Shown here: piece by piece, positions 53,261 through 61,972 of the stretch
Layout of the letters: every line of letters starts with the position of its first letter
How positions within the stretch are numbered: position 1 is the stretch's first letter
Assembly: GCA_041874755.1 (NCBI GenBank)
Contig: CP102611.1
Location: 744,001-808,000 of the forward strand
DNA from: Chitinibacter sp. SCUT-21
Lineage (GTDB): Bacteria > Pseudomonadota > Gammaproteobacteria > Burkholderiales > Chitinibacteraceae
Reading direction: 5' to 3'
Length of the DNA stretch: 64,000 bases
Program-made: the position numbers and the translations under genes
The notes under the pieces: generated by a model
What the model saw: the letters and a program-made list of their open reading frames with translations, nothing else
What the model was told of the DNA's origin: nothing
Databases searched by the model: none

Positions 53261-54991
53261 TTAAGTATTTGACTTAGGCAGGTAATAAATCTCTACTTCA
53301 TTTCCCAAGCCAATAAACTGAACTTTCACTGACAGAGCGCGAATTAATGCAATCCCGCGTCCAAACGTGGCAGAAGGGATGCTGTGCGAGTCATTACTGC
53401 TGAATGTAGCCCCCCAATCAAAACCGGGGCCATTGTCCTTCACCCTGATTTTCAACATTTCGGAGTCTTTATAGCGCAGGCCCATCAGATCAATCTCAAT
53501 GCGCCCATCTTGCAACTCTAGCAATCTTTCCGCTCGTTGCGCCAAATACACTTCCATGCCATCCGCTTGGGTCTTAATTTTTGAGTCTAAGCGCAGCAAA
53601 CCATGATCCACTGCATTAACAAACAATTCGGTCAAAATTAAAAACACATCAGATTGAACATGAGTTAAAGATTTGATTTCTTTAACAAAAGACATCATAA
53701 ATGGGATGGTATTCACATAGCGCAGCTCTTCAGCACTCAAAATTAAACTGTAGCGCCAATTACATTCGCCTACCTGATTAAAATCGATATTACTCGCTTG
53801 CTGTGCAGGTTTTGCAGACTCAACATCCAGCTTGGCTTGGAGCTCAGTTTCATTCAAACCAAATCGAGCAACAACAAGGGAAACATCATCATGGTGTTGT
53901 TCACCAGCCAAAAACTCGAGCAAATTCGCTTGAACTGACTCGATCACTGAAGATGCACTCGTCGATTGAATGATCGACAACAGTGAATGAAGGCCATACT
54001 CGCTCTGCGATGAATTACGCGCCTCAACCAATCCATCAGAATAAGCCACAATATAACCAGCATCTTTGTAATAAATGCGCTCAGGCACTAGATCCAATGA
54101 ATGAGATGGAACGATACCCAATGGTAAATTGCTTGAACTACAGATACGGAGCACCGATTTGTCTGCCCCAAGAATTTGTATCGGGGGCATCCCCGCATTC
54201 CAGATTTCAATCGTGCCGCTCACCTCATCAATCGAGATAAGGGAAACGCACACAAAACGCCCAATTGGCAAAACCTGCCTAACCTTGGCATTCATCTCAA
54301 ATAAGATATCTGTGATTGAATAGCCTTTCTCAGTCATACTATAGAAGGGCTGCGTCAAAGGTAGCACATTCAAAGCAGCCGTAAGCCCGTGACCAATACC
54401 ATCTGCCAACAGAATATGTAACGCTTGCCCTGGCGTCCTGGCCGCAGCGATTAAATCGCCCGAGAGGCTTTCTGCTGGTGATAGCCAGTATTCAAATTGA
54501 GGGTCAGCCAGTCGCTCTGAATTGACCATCTGCTCCATAAGATGGCGCACCACACGCTTTTCTTCTTCTGCCCGTTCGTAGTAATCTGCCAAAGTTTTAG
54601 ACTGATCACGAACTTTCCGATTCAAATCAAGCGTTCGGCCAAATGCTTTTAGTTTTGCTTCAAGAACCCGGAAATTAACTGGCTTATTGATGTAATCGTC
54701 AGCGCCCCGCTCAATTGCATCTGCCAGTGCATTTTCTTCGCCAACGCCTGTTACAAATACAATCGGAACCCAAGTAGCACCAGCTTCAGCCTTGATTTGC
54801 ACCGCGGCCTCAGGGCCGGACATCACAGGCATCATGACATCCATTAGCACTAAATCAGGCTGCTCTTCGCGCCAAACTTCCAGGGCTTGTTGCCCATTGC
54901 GAGCAACTAAAGCCGAATGACCTAAGGCCTCAACAAATCGGGAGATTAATAATAATATCGCCTCGGTATCGTCAACGACCAAGATCTTCAT
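53261..54991 (-). CDS. REC-PP2C phosphatase-anti-sigma kinase protein (HsbR/RsbU-like)
   Basis: A 576-residue partner-switching regulator. REC: ILVVDDTEAILLL, acceptor D51 in LVLMDVMMPVMSG, and YINKPVN. A SpoIIE/PP2C-type phosphatase follows: SLSGDLIAAARTPGQALHIL with ADGIGHGLTAAL (about 175-205), YSDGLVEARN, and QHHDDVSLVVARF. The C-terminal about 140 residues are a GHKL kinase of the RsbW class: LILTELFVNAVDHGLLRLDS and VKDNGPGFDW with FGRGIALIRAL. It matches Pseudomonas HsbR in layout. It should dephosphorylate, and at other times phosphorylate, the STAS protein encoded 13 bases upstream. Confidence 0.9.
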   Translation of the reverse strand: MKILVVDDTEAILLLISRFVEALGHSALVARNGQQALEVWREEQPDLVLMDVMMPVMSGPEAAVQIKAEAGATWVPIVFVTGVGEENALADAIERGADDYINKPVNFRVLEAKLKAFGRTLDLNRKVRDQSKTLADYYERAEEEKRVVRHLMEQMVNSERLADPQFEYWLSPAESLSGDLIAAARTPGQALHILLADGIGHGLTAALNVLPLTQPFYSMTEKGYSITDILFEMNAKVRQVLPIGRFVCVSLISIDEVSGTIEIWNAGMPPIQILGADKSVLRICSSSNLPLGIVPSHSLDLVPERIYYKDAGYIVAYSDGLVEARNSSQSEYGLHSLLSIIQSTSASSVIESVQANLLEFLAGEQHHDDVSLVVARFGLNETELQAKLDVESAKPAQQASNIDFNQVGECNWRYSLILSAEELRYVNTIPFMMSFVKEIKSLTHVQSDVFLILTELFVNAVDHGLLRLDSKIKTQADGMEVYLAQRAERLLELQDGRIEIDLMGLRYKDSEMLKIRVKDNGPGFDWGATFSSNDSHSIPSATFGRGIALIRALSVKVQFIGLGNEVEIYYLPKSNT

Positions 54992-55003
54992 AAATGACCT
55001 ATC

Positions 55004-55315
55004 TTAGCGGATGGTGAATATTTTGCCAAAACAAGCAATTTCAAGAACTTGTTTTACTGTATCTCGACAATTTACCAAAGCTAATGTCTTGCTGGCTGCA
55101 GCAATCTTCTCTTTTAAAAGCAGCAACATGCCCAATGCAGAACTATCCAGATAATTTACATTTTGAAAGTCAACAAGCACTTCCTTAATGTCCGGATTTG
55201 CAATAATTGATTCACATACCTGGCGAAACTCACGATGAGCGCTGAAATCAAACTGACCCGACAAGATTACTCGGCCTACACTGCCTTCAATTTGTACCGT
55301 AGGAGTCATTCTCAC
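55004..55315 (-). CDS. STAS-domain anti-sigma factor antagonist (HsbA-like)
   Basis: A 103-residue single STAS domain. The conserved phospho-site region is NVNYLDSSALGMLLLLKE, with the Ser of DSSALG the expected target of the adjacent kinase domain. VILSGQFDFSAHREF is the usual N-terminal strand-helix. The start may be the GTG at 55315 (AAGG 6-8 bases upstream) or the ATG at 55309. In Pseudomonas, HsbA binds the anti-sigma factor FlgM or a diguanylate cyclase depending on its phosphorylation, which couples motility to c-di-GMP. A similar job is inferred here from the neighbours. Confidence 0.88.
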   Translation of the reverse strand: MRMTPTVQIEGSVGRVILSGQFDFSAHREFRQVCESIIANPDIKEVLVDFQNVNYLDSSALGMLLLLKEKIAAASKTLALVNCRDTVKQVLEIACFGKIFTIR

Positions 55316-55394
55316 ACCAACCTTTCGCTAATCCATGTTTAAAAATTTGGCTTTATCAAAGCCCACAACGTTCATCTAGCTATAAAAACCAAAC

Positions 55395-56618
55395 TCACTT
55401 AGTCCCTAACACATTAGTTGCCTCGGGCACGCGAGGCAAGCAAATCTTGAATGTACTCCCTAAATTTGGAGTGGAAGTAACAGTTATATCCCCTCCATAA
55501 CTAGAAACCAAATTCCTTACAATTGCAAGCCCTAGCCCAGTCCCTCCCTTCTTGCTAGTAAAAAAGGGCTCAAAAAGTCTTTCAATATTTGCCGACGAAA
55601 TTCCCACGCCCTCATCTTTCACCACAAGATATATCCAAGCATTATCGGATTCGAGTTGGCAATAGACTTTTTGCCCAACATGGGAGGCTTGACATGCATT
55701 CTCCAGAATATTACCGATGGCAGCACTTAGCTCTTTAAAATTGGCCATCACTGATGCCGAACACTGCTCACCTTGAAGCTCAAATTGTATTCCCCTGGGT
55801 TCATAAACTGAACGAGCAGCCAAGAGTGCATCCGTGACTACTTCTGCCATCAATACACAGGATACCTCTTGCGGCATTCCTCTCACGAATAGCAGCATAT
55901 TCTGAACTAAAGCCTCCAAGCGTTGAAGACGCTCAGAGGCCTTAGAGGCAAACTTAATCCGGTCTGAATCGAGCAAGTTTTCACGTTGTAAATGACCAGC
56001 ATAAAGTAACGCCGCAGCCAATGGGGTTCTTAATTGGTGGGCCAAGCCTGCGGCCATCTCGCCCATAGCAACAAGACGGCCATTTCTTTGAAGTGTTTGT
56101 CGCATTTCTACTGCAGTAGTCACGTCGTGCAATAGAACCACTGAGACAGACTCTTCAGTGATTTGCACCTGCTCTATTGTGACATAGGACTTATTCTCTA
56201 AATTCTGAAACAAATACACGCCCACTTCGTTAGAGATTGAAAAATGAGAAGAATAAAATTGCGGCCAATTCACCCCCTCCAATTGAGTACCTAGCATTTG
56301 CAATGCGTGTGCATTGCACCGCACAATCTCTCCTGTTTCACATACCTCTAAGACCCCTGCTGGTAGCCGATCCAGCAACAACGTGAGCCGTCTCGACAAC
56401 ACTGCCTTCTCTTCATACTGTTTTTTAAGGTTCCCATTCGCAACCGCCAACTGCTCAGTGAGTGATGTTACATCCTGCTGCAAACCTGCATAAGCATTTG
56501 ATAATTGATAAGAAGCTTCTGTAAAAAGTGCAAATGCTTCTTCCAACTCTTTAGAATTTATATTTGACTCGGGCTTTTCCACAGAAAAAGCGTCCTTGTT
56601 GCTTTGAGATTTTTGCAT
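55395..56618 (-). CDS. FleS/FlrB-like sensor histidine kinase
   Basis: A 407-residue soluble kinase without transmembrane helices. A coiled-coil start (about residues 30-70) leads to a PAS-like domain (LLDRLPAGVLEVCETGEIVRCN). The kinase core has MGEMAAGLAHQLRTPLAAAL, with the phospho-His in AHQLRTPL, then NILENACQAS, DEGVGIS and GTGLGLAIVRNLV. This is the FleS/FlrB type that controls middle flagellar genes with the sigma54 activator FleR/FlrC. That partner is not next to it; HsbA- and HsbR-like genes follow instead. The ATG at 56618 has AAGG 9 bases upstream. Confidence 0.85.
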   Translation of the reverse strand: MQKSQSNKDAFSVEKPESNINSKELEEAFALFTEASYQLSNAYAGLQQDVTSLTEQLAVANGNLKKQYEEKAVLSRRLTLLLDRLPAGVLEVCETGEIVRCNAHALQMLGTQLEGVNWPQFYSSHFSISNEVGVYLFQNLENKSYVTIEQVQITEESVSVVLLHDVTTAVEMRQTLQRNGRLVAMGEMAAGLAHQLRTPLAAALLYAGHLQRENLLDSDRIKFASKASERLQRLEALVQNMLLFVRGMPQEVSCVLMAEVVTDALLAARSVYEPRGIQFELQGEQCSASVMANFKELSAAIGNILENACQASHVGQKVYCQLESDNAWIYLVVKDEGVGISSANIERLFEPFFTSKKGGTGLGLAIVRNLVSSYGGDITVTSTPNLGSTFKICLPRVPEATNVLGTK

Positions 56619-56671
56619 TATAAATGCCTTAATAAGCACCGCTAAACCTTAATTTAACTAGCTTATGAATA

Positions 56672-56703
56672 CTGGGTTAGTACAAACCCTAGTTCAAACC
56701 CAG
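56672..56703. promoter_or_regulatory. Inverted repeat abutting the che promoter
   Basis: CTGGGTT (56672-56678) and AACCCAG (56697-56703) are exact complements, one base upstream of the sigma28 -35 box and between the divergent kinase and cheV genes. It could be an operator for either direction. Confidence 0.4.
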
Positions 56704-56704
56704 C

Positions 56705-56731
56705 TAAATCTGCGGACTTTTTTGCCGATAA
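56705..56731 (+). promoter_or_regulatory. Sigma28 (FliA) promoter of the chemotaxis operon
   Basis: TAAA (56705-56708), exactly 15 bases, then GCCGATAA (56724-56731) is a full match to the FliA consensus. It lies about 40 bases upstream of the GTG start of the first cheV. It places the operon in the late flagellar class and rules out a longer cheV reading frame that begins upstream of the promoter. Confidence 0.88.
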
Positions 56732-56772
56732 AGGTAAATTGGATTCAACCGACGCACAATTGGAGCAACCTC

Positions 56773-57735
56773 GTGTCAGAACTTCTCAAAAATATTGATG
56801 CTCGGACGAAATTAGCCGGGACAAACAAGCTAGAGATACTCCTGTTCACACTGGGATTAGATCAGCGCTCAGGCCGTCGCGAGACTTATGGAATCAATGT
56901 ATTCAAAGTGCGTGAAGTCATGCGCACGCCAGAAATCACACAAGCCCCTGACATGCCATCCTCTGTCGAGGGTATGGTGAGTTTGCGTGGCGCATTAGTG
57001 CCAGTCATTGATCTGGCTCGATATGCAGGCATCCAAACTGAGAGCAGGCCGGAAATCATGATTGTTTCCGAATATAACGGTCATACTCAAGGCTTTTTAG
57101 TAGAAGCTGTAGATACGATCTTGCGCTTAGATTGGTCTGTTATGCGAGTTCCACCAGATATGCTCACCATGCAAATGGGTGGCTTAGTGACTGCAGTAAC
57201 TGAACTAGAAAACGGCAAATTGGTCATGATGCTGGACGTTGAAAAAGTTTTGGCAGAAACCACTCAGAACAGTAATCGCGTTGACACAACCACTGTCGTC
57301 CAAAATCAAAAAGTCGTCAATAAAACTGTATTTTTTGCTGACGACTCGCTTGTTGCGCGCAGCCAAATTGAACAAACTTTAGATGCCATGAATATCCGCC
57401 ATATTCATGCAATTAATGGGAAACGGGCCTGGGAAGAGTTACTAAGAATCGCTCAAGCTGCTGAAATTCAGGGCATGGCGGTCAAGGATATGGTTCATCT
57501 AGTACTCACAGATGTAGAAATGCCGGAGATGGATGGCTATATGCTTACTAAGCAAATCAAGAGTGACCCGCGCTTCGCAGGAATCCCTGTACTGATGCAT
57601 TCCTCATTATCGGGGCTATCCAATCAAAAACTAGGGCAGTCAGTCGGAGTTGATGGATATGTCGCAAAATTCGAGCCACATAAACTATCGCAAAGCATTG
57701 CTAATTTTTTACTTCGCAATGAGCCAACAGTCTAA
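56773..57735 (+). CDS. cheV: Chemotaxis coupling protein CheV (first copy)
   Basis: A CheW-REC fusion of 320 residues that couples receptors to CheA and can be tuned by phosphorylation. CheW part: NIDARTKLAGTNKLEILLF, INVFKVREVMRTPE and VEGMVSLRGALVPVIDLARY. REC part: TVFFADDSLVARSQIEQTL, acceptor Asp in LVLTDVEMPEMDGYMLT, and the Lys in VAKFEPHKL. The GTG at 56773 is used: GGAG lies 8 bases upstream, the protein then begins like the second CheV, and the sigma28 promoter excludes the upstream ATG at 56665. First gene of the operon. Confidence 0.92.
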   Translation: MSELLKNIDARTKLAGTNKLEILLFTLGLDQRSGRRETYGINVFKVREVMRTPEITQAPDMPSSVEGMVSLRGALVPVIDLARYAGIQTESRPEIMIVSEYNGHTQGFLVEAVDTILRLDWSVMRVPPDMLTMQMGGLVTAVTELENGKLVMMLDVEKVLAETTQNSNRVDTTTVVQNQKVVNKTVFFADDSLVARSQIEQTLDAMNIRHIHAINGKRAWEELLRIAQAAEIQGMAVKDMVHLVLTDVEMPEMDGYMLTKQIKSDPRFAGIPVLMHSSLSGLSNQKLGQSVGVDGYVAKFEPHKLSQSIANFLLRNEPTV

Positions 57736-57758
57736 TCTCATTCGATTTGGAGCACTCC

Positions 57759-58700
57759 ATGAGTAAGCCAGAACAATCCAACTTGCTAGATACGGTTGAT
57801 GCGCGTACGAAATTAGCCGGCTCCAATAAAATGGAGATTCTCTTGTTTACACTTGGGACACGAGAAATTTTTGGCATTAATGTGTTCAAAGTGCGTGAAG
57901 TTTCTCAAACGCCAAAGATAACCAAAACACCAAATATGCCACATGGTGTTGAAGGCGTTTTGTCTTTGCGTGGCAACATCATTCCCGTTATCGCGCTGTC
58001 TCGCTTTGTCTCAACGCAGGAGGCACCGACAGGGGACACGACTAGCACGATGATCGTCACTGAGTTTTCCAAGCATACACAAGCATTTTTAGTGCACGAT
58101 GTTGATCGGATTATTCGGGTGGATTGGGATAAAGTTCGGGCTCCAGAAACTATGCTTGCAGGCAATCAGGCCTTAATAACCGCAATTACTGAATTACCGG
58201 ATGGCAAACTAGTTTCAATTTTGGATGTGGAACAAATCTTGGCCACCGTAATTGGTGAGCCTGTTGTTCCTGATCTGCCGAAACCGCAGATTAATCCCGA
58301 TACTTTTATGTTTTTCGTGGATGACTCCTTGGTTGCTCGCAAAGAAATTGTTAGTGTGTTAGATAAAGTTGGTGTCAAATATCATCAAGCAAACAATGGG
58401 AAGGAAGCTTGGGATAAATTGCAAAATCTTGCAAATAGGGCGGTTCACGATGGAGAGTACTTGAAAGACAAGCTCAAGCTGATCCTAGTTGATGCCGAAA
58501 TGCCTGAAATGGATGGCTACGTGCTAACAAAACATATCAAGTCAGATCACCGTTTCCAGGGTATCCCTGTTGTTATGCACTCATCGCTTTCGTCGAATGC
58601 AAACCGAGCCATGGGAGCCAGTGTCGGCGTAGATGCATATGTTGCTAAGTTTGATCCATTTATTTTAGCGGACACATTAGCGCCATTATTGGCGAGCTAA
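57759..58700 (+). CDS. cheV: Chemotaxis coupling protein CheV (second copy)
   Basis: A 313-residue CheW-REC protein, clearly a paralogue of the preceding gene. CheW part: TVDARTKLAGSNKMEILLFT, FGINVFKVREVSQTPKITK and VLSLRGNIIPVIALSRF. REC part: FVDDSLVARKEIVSVLDK, acceptor in ILVDAEMPEMDGYVLT, and VGVDAYVAKFDP. The ATG at 57759 has GGAG 6 bases upstream; a TTG four codons earlier is rejected. The two copies share gene order and core motifs but differ in many surface positions, so they may serve different receptors. Confidence 0.94.
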   Translation: MSKPEQSNLLDTVDARTKLAGSNKMEILLFTLGTREIFGINVFKVREVSQTPKITKTPNMPHGVEGVLSLRGNIIPVIALSRFVSTQEAPTGDTTSTMIVTEFSKHTQAFLVHDVDRIIRVDWDKVRAPETMLAGNQALITAITELPDGKLVSILDVEQILATVIGEPVVPDLPKPQINPDTFMFFVDDSLVARKEIVSVLDKVGVKYHQANNGKEAWDKLQNLANRAVHDGEYLKDKLKLILVDAEMPEMDGYVLTKHIKSDHRFQGIPVVMHSSLSSNANRAMGASVGVDAYVAKFDPFILADTLAPLLAS

Positions 58701-58755
58701 ACGTACACACAATTAATTTAAATACAGCGCTTATGGCGCAATACTGGAGTAAGTT

Positions 58756-59145
58756 ATGGCAGATCAGAACATGCGTTTTCTCGTGGTAGACGACTTCTCT
58801 ACCATGCGTCGCATTGTCCGAAATCTTCTAAAGGAACTCGGATTCACGAATGTTGACGAAGCCGAAGATGGTCAGGTGGCACTTCATAAACTTAAAAATG
58901 GTCAATTTGAGTTTGTTGTCACTGATTGGAACATGCCCAATATGACGGGCATTGAGCTACTCAAAGCCATTCGGTCCGATGCACAATTAAAACACTTGCC
59001 TGTTCTGATGGTCACTGCGGAAGCCAAGAAAGAAAACATCATTGAAGCCGCTACTGCCGGAGCAAGTGGGTATGTTGTAAAACCTTTTACTGCAGCCACC
59101 CTCGATGAAAAGCTGAAAAAAATCTTCGCTAACATGGGCAAATAA
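58756..59145 (+). CDS. cheY: Chemotaxis response regulator CheY
   Basis: A single-domain regulator that binds the flagellar switch when phosphorylated by CheA. 129 residues. [20 protein letters not shown] gives the acidic pocket, D57 in [19 protein letters not shown] is the acceptor, and the Thr in [12 protein letters not shown] and the Lys in [15 protein letters not shown] complete the active site. Very close to E. coli CheY in length and motifs. It sits just before cheZ, its phosphatase. Confidence 0.97.
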   Translation: MADQNMRFLVVDDFSTMRRIVRNLLKELGFTNVDEAEDGQVALHKLKNGQFEFVVTDWNMPNMTGIELLKAIRSDAQLKHLPVLMVTAEAKKENIIEAATAGASGYVVKPFTAATLDEKLKKIFANMGK

Positions 59146-59184
59146 TTAGCCGCAAATAATGACAATTTATCGCAGGAGAAGACT

Positions 59185-59943
59185 GTGAGTGATCCAGCAT
59201 TGCAAGGCGGTGATTCCGTAGATCTCGAAGCATTGTTCGATAGTATCGTACAAGCCAATCAAACTGAACAACAGCAGCCTGTCGCTACACCTGAAGTCGT
59301 TACATCGGAAGAGGCATCAGGTTCTTCTGACTTGGTCGAGCCTGCAAAATCTATGTTTTCGCACATTGGCCATTTGACGCGAAAACTACATGATACGCTT
59401 CGTGAATTAGGTTTAGATAAATCCTTAGAATCCGCTGCTAGTTCTATACCAGATGCACGAGATAGATTGTCTTATGTCGCGACGATGACAGAGCAAGCTG
59501 CCGAGCGCACCTTAAATGCCCTAGATGTTGCCAAGCCTTTGCAAGATAGCATCACGGAACAATCCGTTGCCCTATCCAAAGAGTGGGATCGTTTCTATGC
59601 CAAACAAATGAGCGTAGAAGAATTTAAGCTTTTGGTAGAAAAAACCCGCGTTCATCTAACCACAACGATTTCTAATTCTGAGCAGGTCAGCAATCAGATG
59701 CTTGAAATCATGATGGCTCAGGATTTTCAGGACTTAACCGGGCAAGTTATTAAAAAAGTTTTGGCCATGGCGAAAGAAATGGAAAGTCATTTGCTGGACT
59801 TTTTATTAATGTTTAGCCCAAATGCAGGAAAAACTGAAGATACTGGATTGTTAAATGGCCCAGTCGTAAAGACTGAGGGACGTACCGATATCGTTACAAA
59901 TCAAGAGCAAGTTGATGACTTACTTGAAAGCCTAGGCTTCTAA
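59185..59943 (+). CDS. cheZ: CheY-P phosphatase CheZ
   Basis: Dephosphorylates CheY-P. A 252-residue, mostly helical protein. The catalytic region is LEIMMAQDFQDLTGQVIKKV, with the active Gln in QDLTGQ. The C-terminal CheY-binding tail is EQVDDLLESLGF. The long four-helix hairpin is typical. The GTG at 59185 is supported by AGGAG about 7 bases upstream. The N-terminal about 50 residues are acidic and variable. Confidence 0.95.
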   Translation: MSDPALQGGDSVDLEALFDSIVQANQTEQQQPVATPEVVTSEEASGSSDLVEPAKSMFSHIGHLTRKLHDTLRELGLDKSLESAASSIPDARDRLSYVATMTEQAAERTLNALDVAKPLQDSITEQSVALSKEWDRFYAKQMSVEEFKLLVEKTRVHLTTTISNSEQVSNQMLEIMMAQDFQDLTGQVIKKVLAMAKEMESHLLDFLLMFSPNAGKTEDTGLLNGPVVKTEGRTDIVTNQEQVDDLLESLGF

Positions 59944-59964
59944 GTACCGTTCCAGGAGAAAATC

Positions 59965-61899
59965 ATGAGTGATTTTGCAGGCATGGAAGACCTACTTCAA
60001 GACTTCCTTACAGAGTCATCTGAGCTACTTTCCGAGGTTGATAATAAGCTAGTAGAGCTTGAAAAACGGCCTGAAGACAAAGCTTTGCTTAATGATATTT
60101 TCCGTGGATTTCATACCATCAAAGGTGGTGCGGGATTTTTAAATGTAGATGCCATGGTGAGCCTCTGTCATCGAACAGAAAATTTGTTTGACAAACTGCG
60201 AAATGGTGACTTGAAATTGAATCCAGAAATTATGGATGAAATACTTGCTGCCACGGGCGTTGTTCGCGAAATGTTTGGCGCGATGGCCCAGTCACGATTA
60301 CCAGCACCTGTTGACCCAGCCCTGTTGCAAGCCTTAGATGCTGTTCTTGAGGGGCGCTCCACTGCCGACGCCCACACAACACCCACAGAGTCACCTAGTG
60401 TAGAAGCTTCAAGCGAAATATTTGAAGTAACGTCAATAAACACAAAGATCGAGGCTCAGGTTGAAAAAGAGCATGATTGGCAGCAGCTTTATAATGTTCT
60501 TCTCGACGAACAACCTCAACAAGAAACCGTAAAATCTGTTGTTGATGAACCCCCACCCATTGCAGCGCCAGCAATTGCACCAACCCCTATTTCAGAACCG
60601 ATGCTTGCATTGAAACCCGCACCAGCCGCACCAGCAGCTGTTCCACAAAGAGCGCAGCAGGCGAGCTCTCAACAGTTGGCTACTCAAGAAACCACAATTC
60701 GTATTGACACGGTGCGTTTGGATCAAGTGCTCAACTTGTCTGGCGAAATTGGTCTCACCAAAAATAGATTAACAACGCTCCGCACGGACATCATGTCCGG
60801 CAAGATGGACACGGTAACCTTAAAAGCCCTTGATGAGGCGATTGGTCAGTTGGATCTATTGGTAGGTGATTTGCAAAATGCCGTGATGAAAACGCGGATG
60901 CAACCAATTGGCCGGCTCTTTCAAAAGTACCCTAGGTTGGCGCGCGATCTTGCCAGACAAATGGGTAAAGATGTCGAACTGATCATCTCAGGTGAAGAAA
61001 CCGAACTTGATAAGACAATGCTTGAGGATTTAAACGATCCTTTGGTTCACTTAGTGCGTAATGCTGTTGACCACGGCATTGAAACCACAGAGGAACGAAT
61101 TGCGGCAGGAAAACCAGCTAAGGCCGTGGTTGAACTATCCGCAACTCAGGTTGGCGACCATATTAGAATTGAAATAACGGACGATGGTCGAGGAATGCGT
61201 CCCGATGTCATCCGAAGAAAAGCCTTAGAAAAAGGCTTAATTGATATCGAAACTGCAAATAGTCTCGATGATAAACAATCATTACAGCTTATTTTCTTAC
61301 CCGGCTTCTCAACTAAAGACCAGATTTCAAGTGTCTCTGGTCGAGGCGTCGGCATGGATGTGGTTAAAACCAATATTCAGAAATTAAATGGTCGCGTAGA
61401 CATACAGTCGGTAGTAGGAGATGGTTCAAGATTCACGATCTCACTTCCGCTAACGTTAGCAATTCTACCCGTGCTTGTTGTTAAGGTTTGTGATCAGCCA
61501 TTTGCAGTGCCGCTCGCAATGGTTCGAGAAATTATCACCATTCGGCAAGAACAAGTGCAAGAGGTATCAGGAAGAGCAACTATCGTTGTTCGTGATGAAA
61601 TTCTATCCGTTCGCTCTCTTGCGAACTTAATCGGCTGGGATGAGGTACAAGTCCCCCAATTTGGCGTTCTCATGCAATCCGCAGAGCATTCTTTTATTTT
61701 GGCAGTTGACAGCTTTATTGGGCGAGATGATGTTGTAATCAAACCACTACAGCACATTCGCCCCAAAGGCATTGCTGGAGCAACACTTTCTGGTGATGGC
61801 TCAATAGTGTTAGTACTTGATATGGAAGATTTGCTAGCGTCGTCAAATGCAGATCATTCAGCAATCAAGACTTCACGCTTCGCCTCTGAACTTCTCTGA
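59965..61899 (+). CDS. cheA: Chemotaxis histidine kinase CheA
   Basis: A 644-residue receptor-linked kinase that phosphorylates CheY and CheV. P1 (HPt) has FHTIKGGAGFLNVDAM with H50. Residues about 130-235 are a Pro/Ala/Thr/Glu-rich linker in which I cannot see a CheY-binding P2 domain. P3: IRIDTVRLDQVLNLSGEIGL. P4 kinase: LVHLVRNAVDHGIET, ITDDGRGM and SGRGVGMDVVKTNI. P5 (CheW-like): LPLTLAILPVLVVKVCDQPF to the end. AGGAG lies before the ATG at 59965. No CheW, CheR or CheB gene is in the window. Confidence 0.96.
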   Translation: MSDFAGMEDLLQDFLTESSELLSEVDNKLVELEKRPEDKALLNDIFRGFHTIKGGAGFLNVDAMVSLCHRTENLFDKLRNGDLKLNPEIMDEILAATGVVREMFGAMAQSRLPAPVDPALLQALDAVLEGRSTADAHTTPTESPSVEASSEIFEVTSINTKIEAQVEKEHDWQQLYNVLLDEQPQQETVKSVVDEPPPIAAPAIAPTPISEPMLALKPAPAAPAAVPQRAQQASSQQLATQETTIRIDTVRLDQVLNLSGEIGLTKNRLTTLRTDIMSGKMDTVTLKALDEAIGQLDLLVGDLQNAVMKTRMQPIGRLFQKYPRLARDLARQMGKDVELIISGEETELDKTMLEDLNDPLVHLVRNAVDHGIETTEERIAAGKPAKAVVELSATQVGDHIRIEITDDGRGMRPDVIRRKALEKGLIDIETANSLDDKQSLQLIFLPGFSTKDQISSVSGRGVGMDVVKTNIQKLNGRVDIQSVVGDGSRFTISLPLTLAILPVLVVKVCDQPFAVPLAMVREIITIRQEQVQEVSGRATIVVRDEILSVRSLANLIGWDEVQVPQFGVLMQSAEHSFILAVDSFIGRDDVVIKPLQHIRPKGIAGATLSGDGSIVLVLDMEDLLASSNADHSAIKTSRFASELL

Positions 61900-61972
61900 T
61901 AACTTGATCTGAACAAACAAAAACATTAGCATTGGCTAATAAACTAGATAGCGCCAAATTAGGGCTGCAAAT

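Noticed and set aside
56665..56772. Upstream 36-codon extension of the first CheV
   Set aside because: It overlaps and precedes the sigma28 promoter, and the GTG at 56773 has a good ribosome site.
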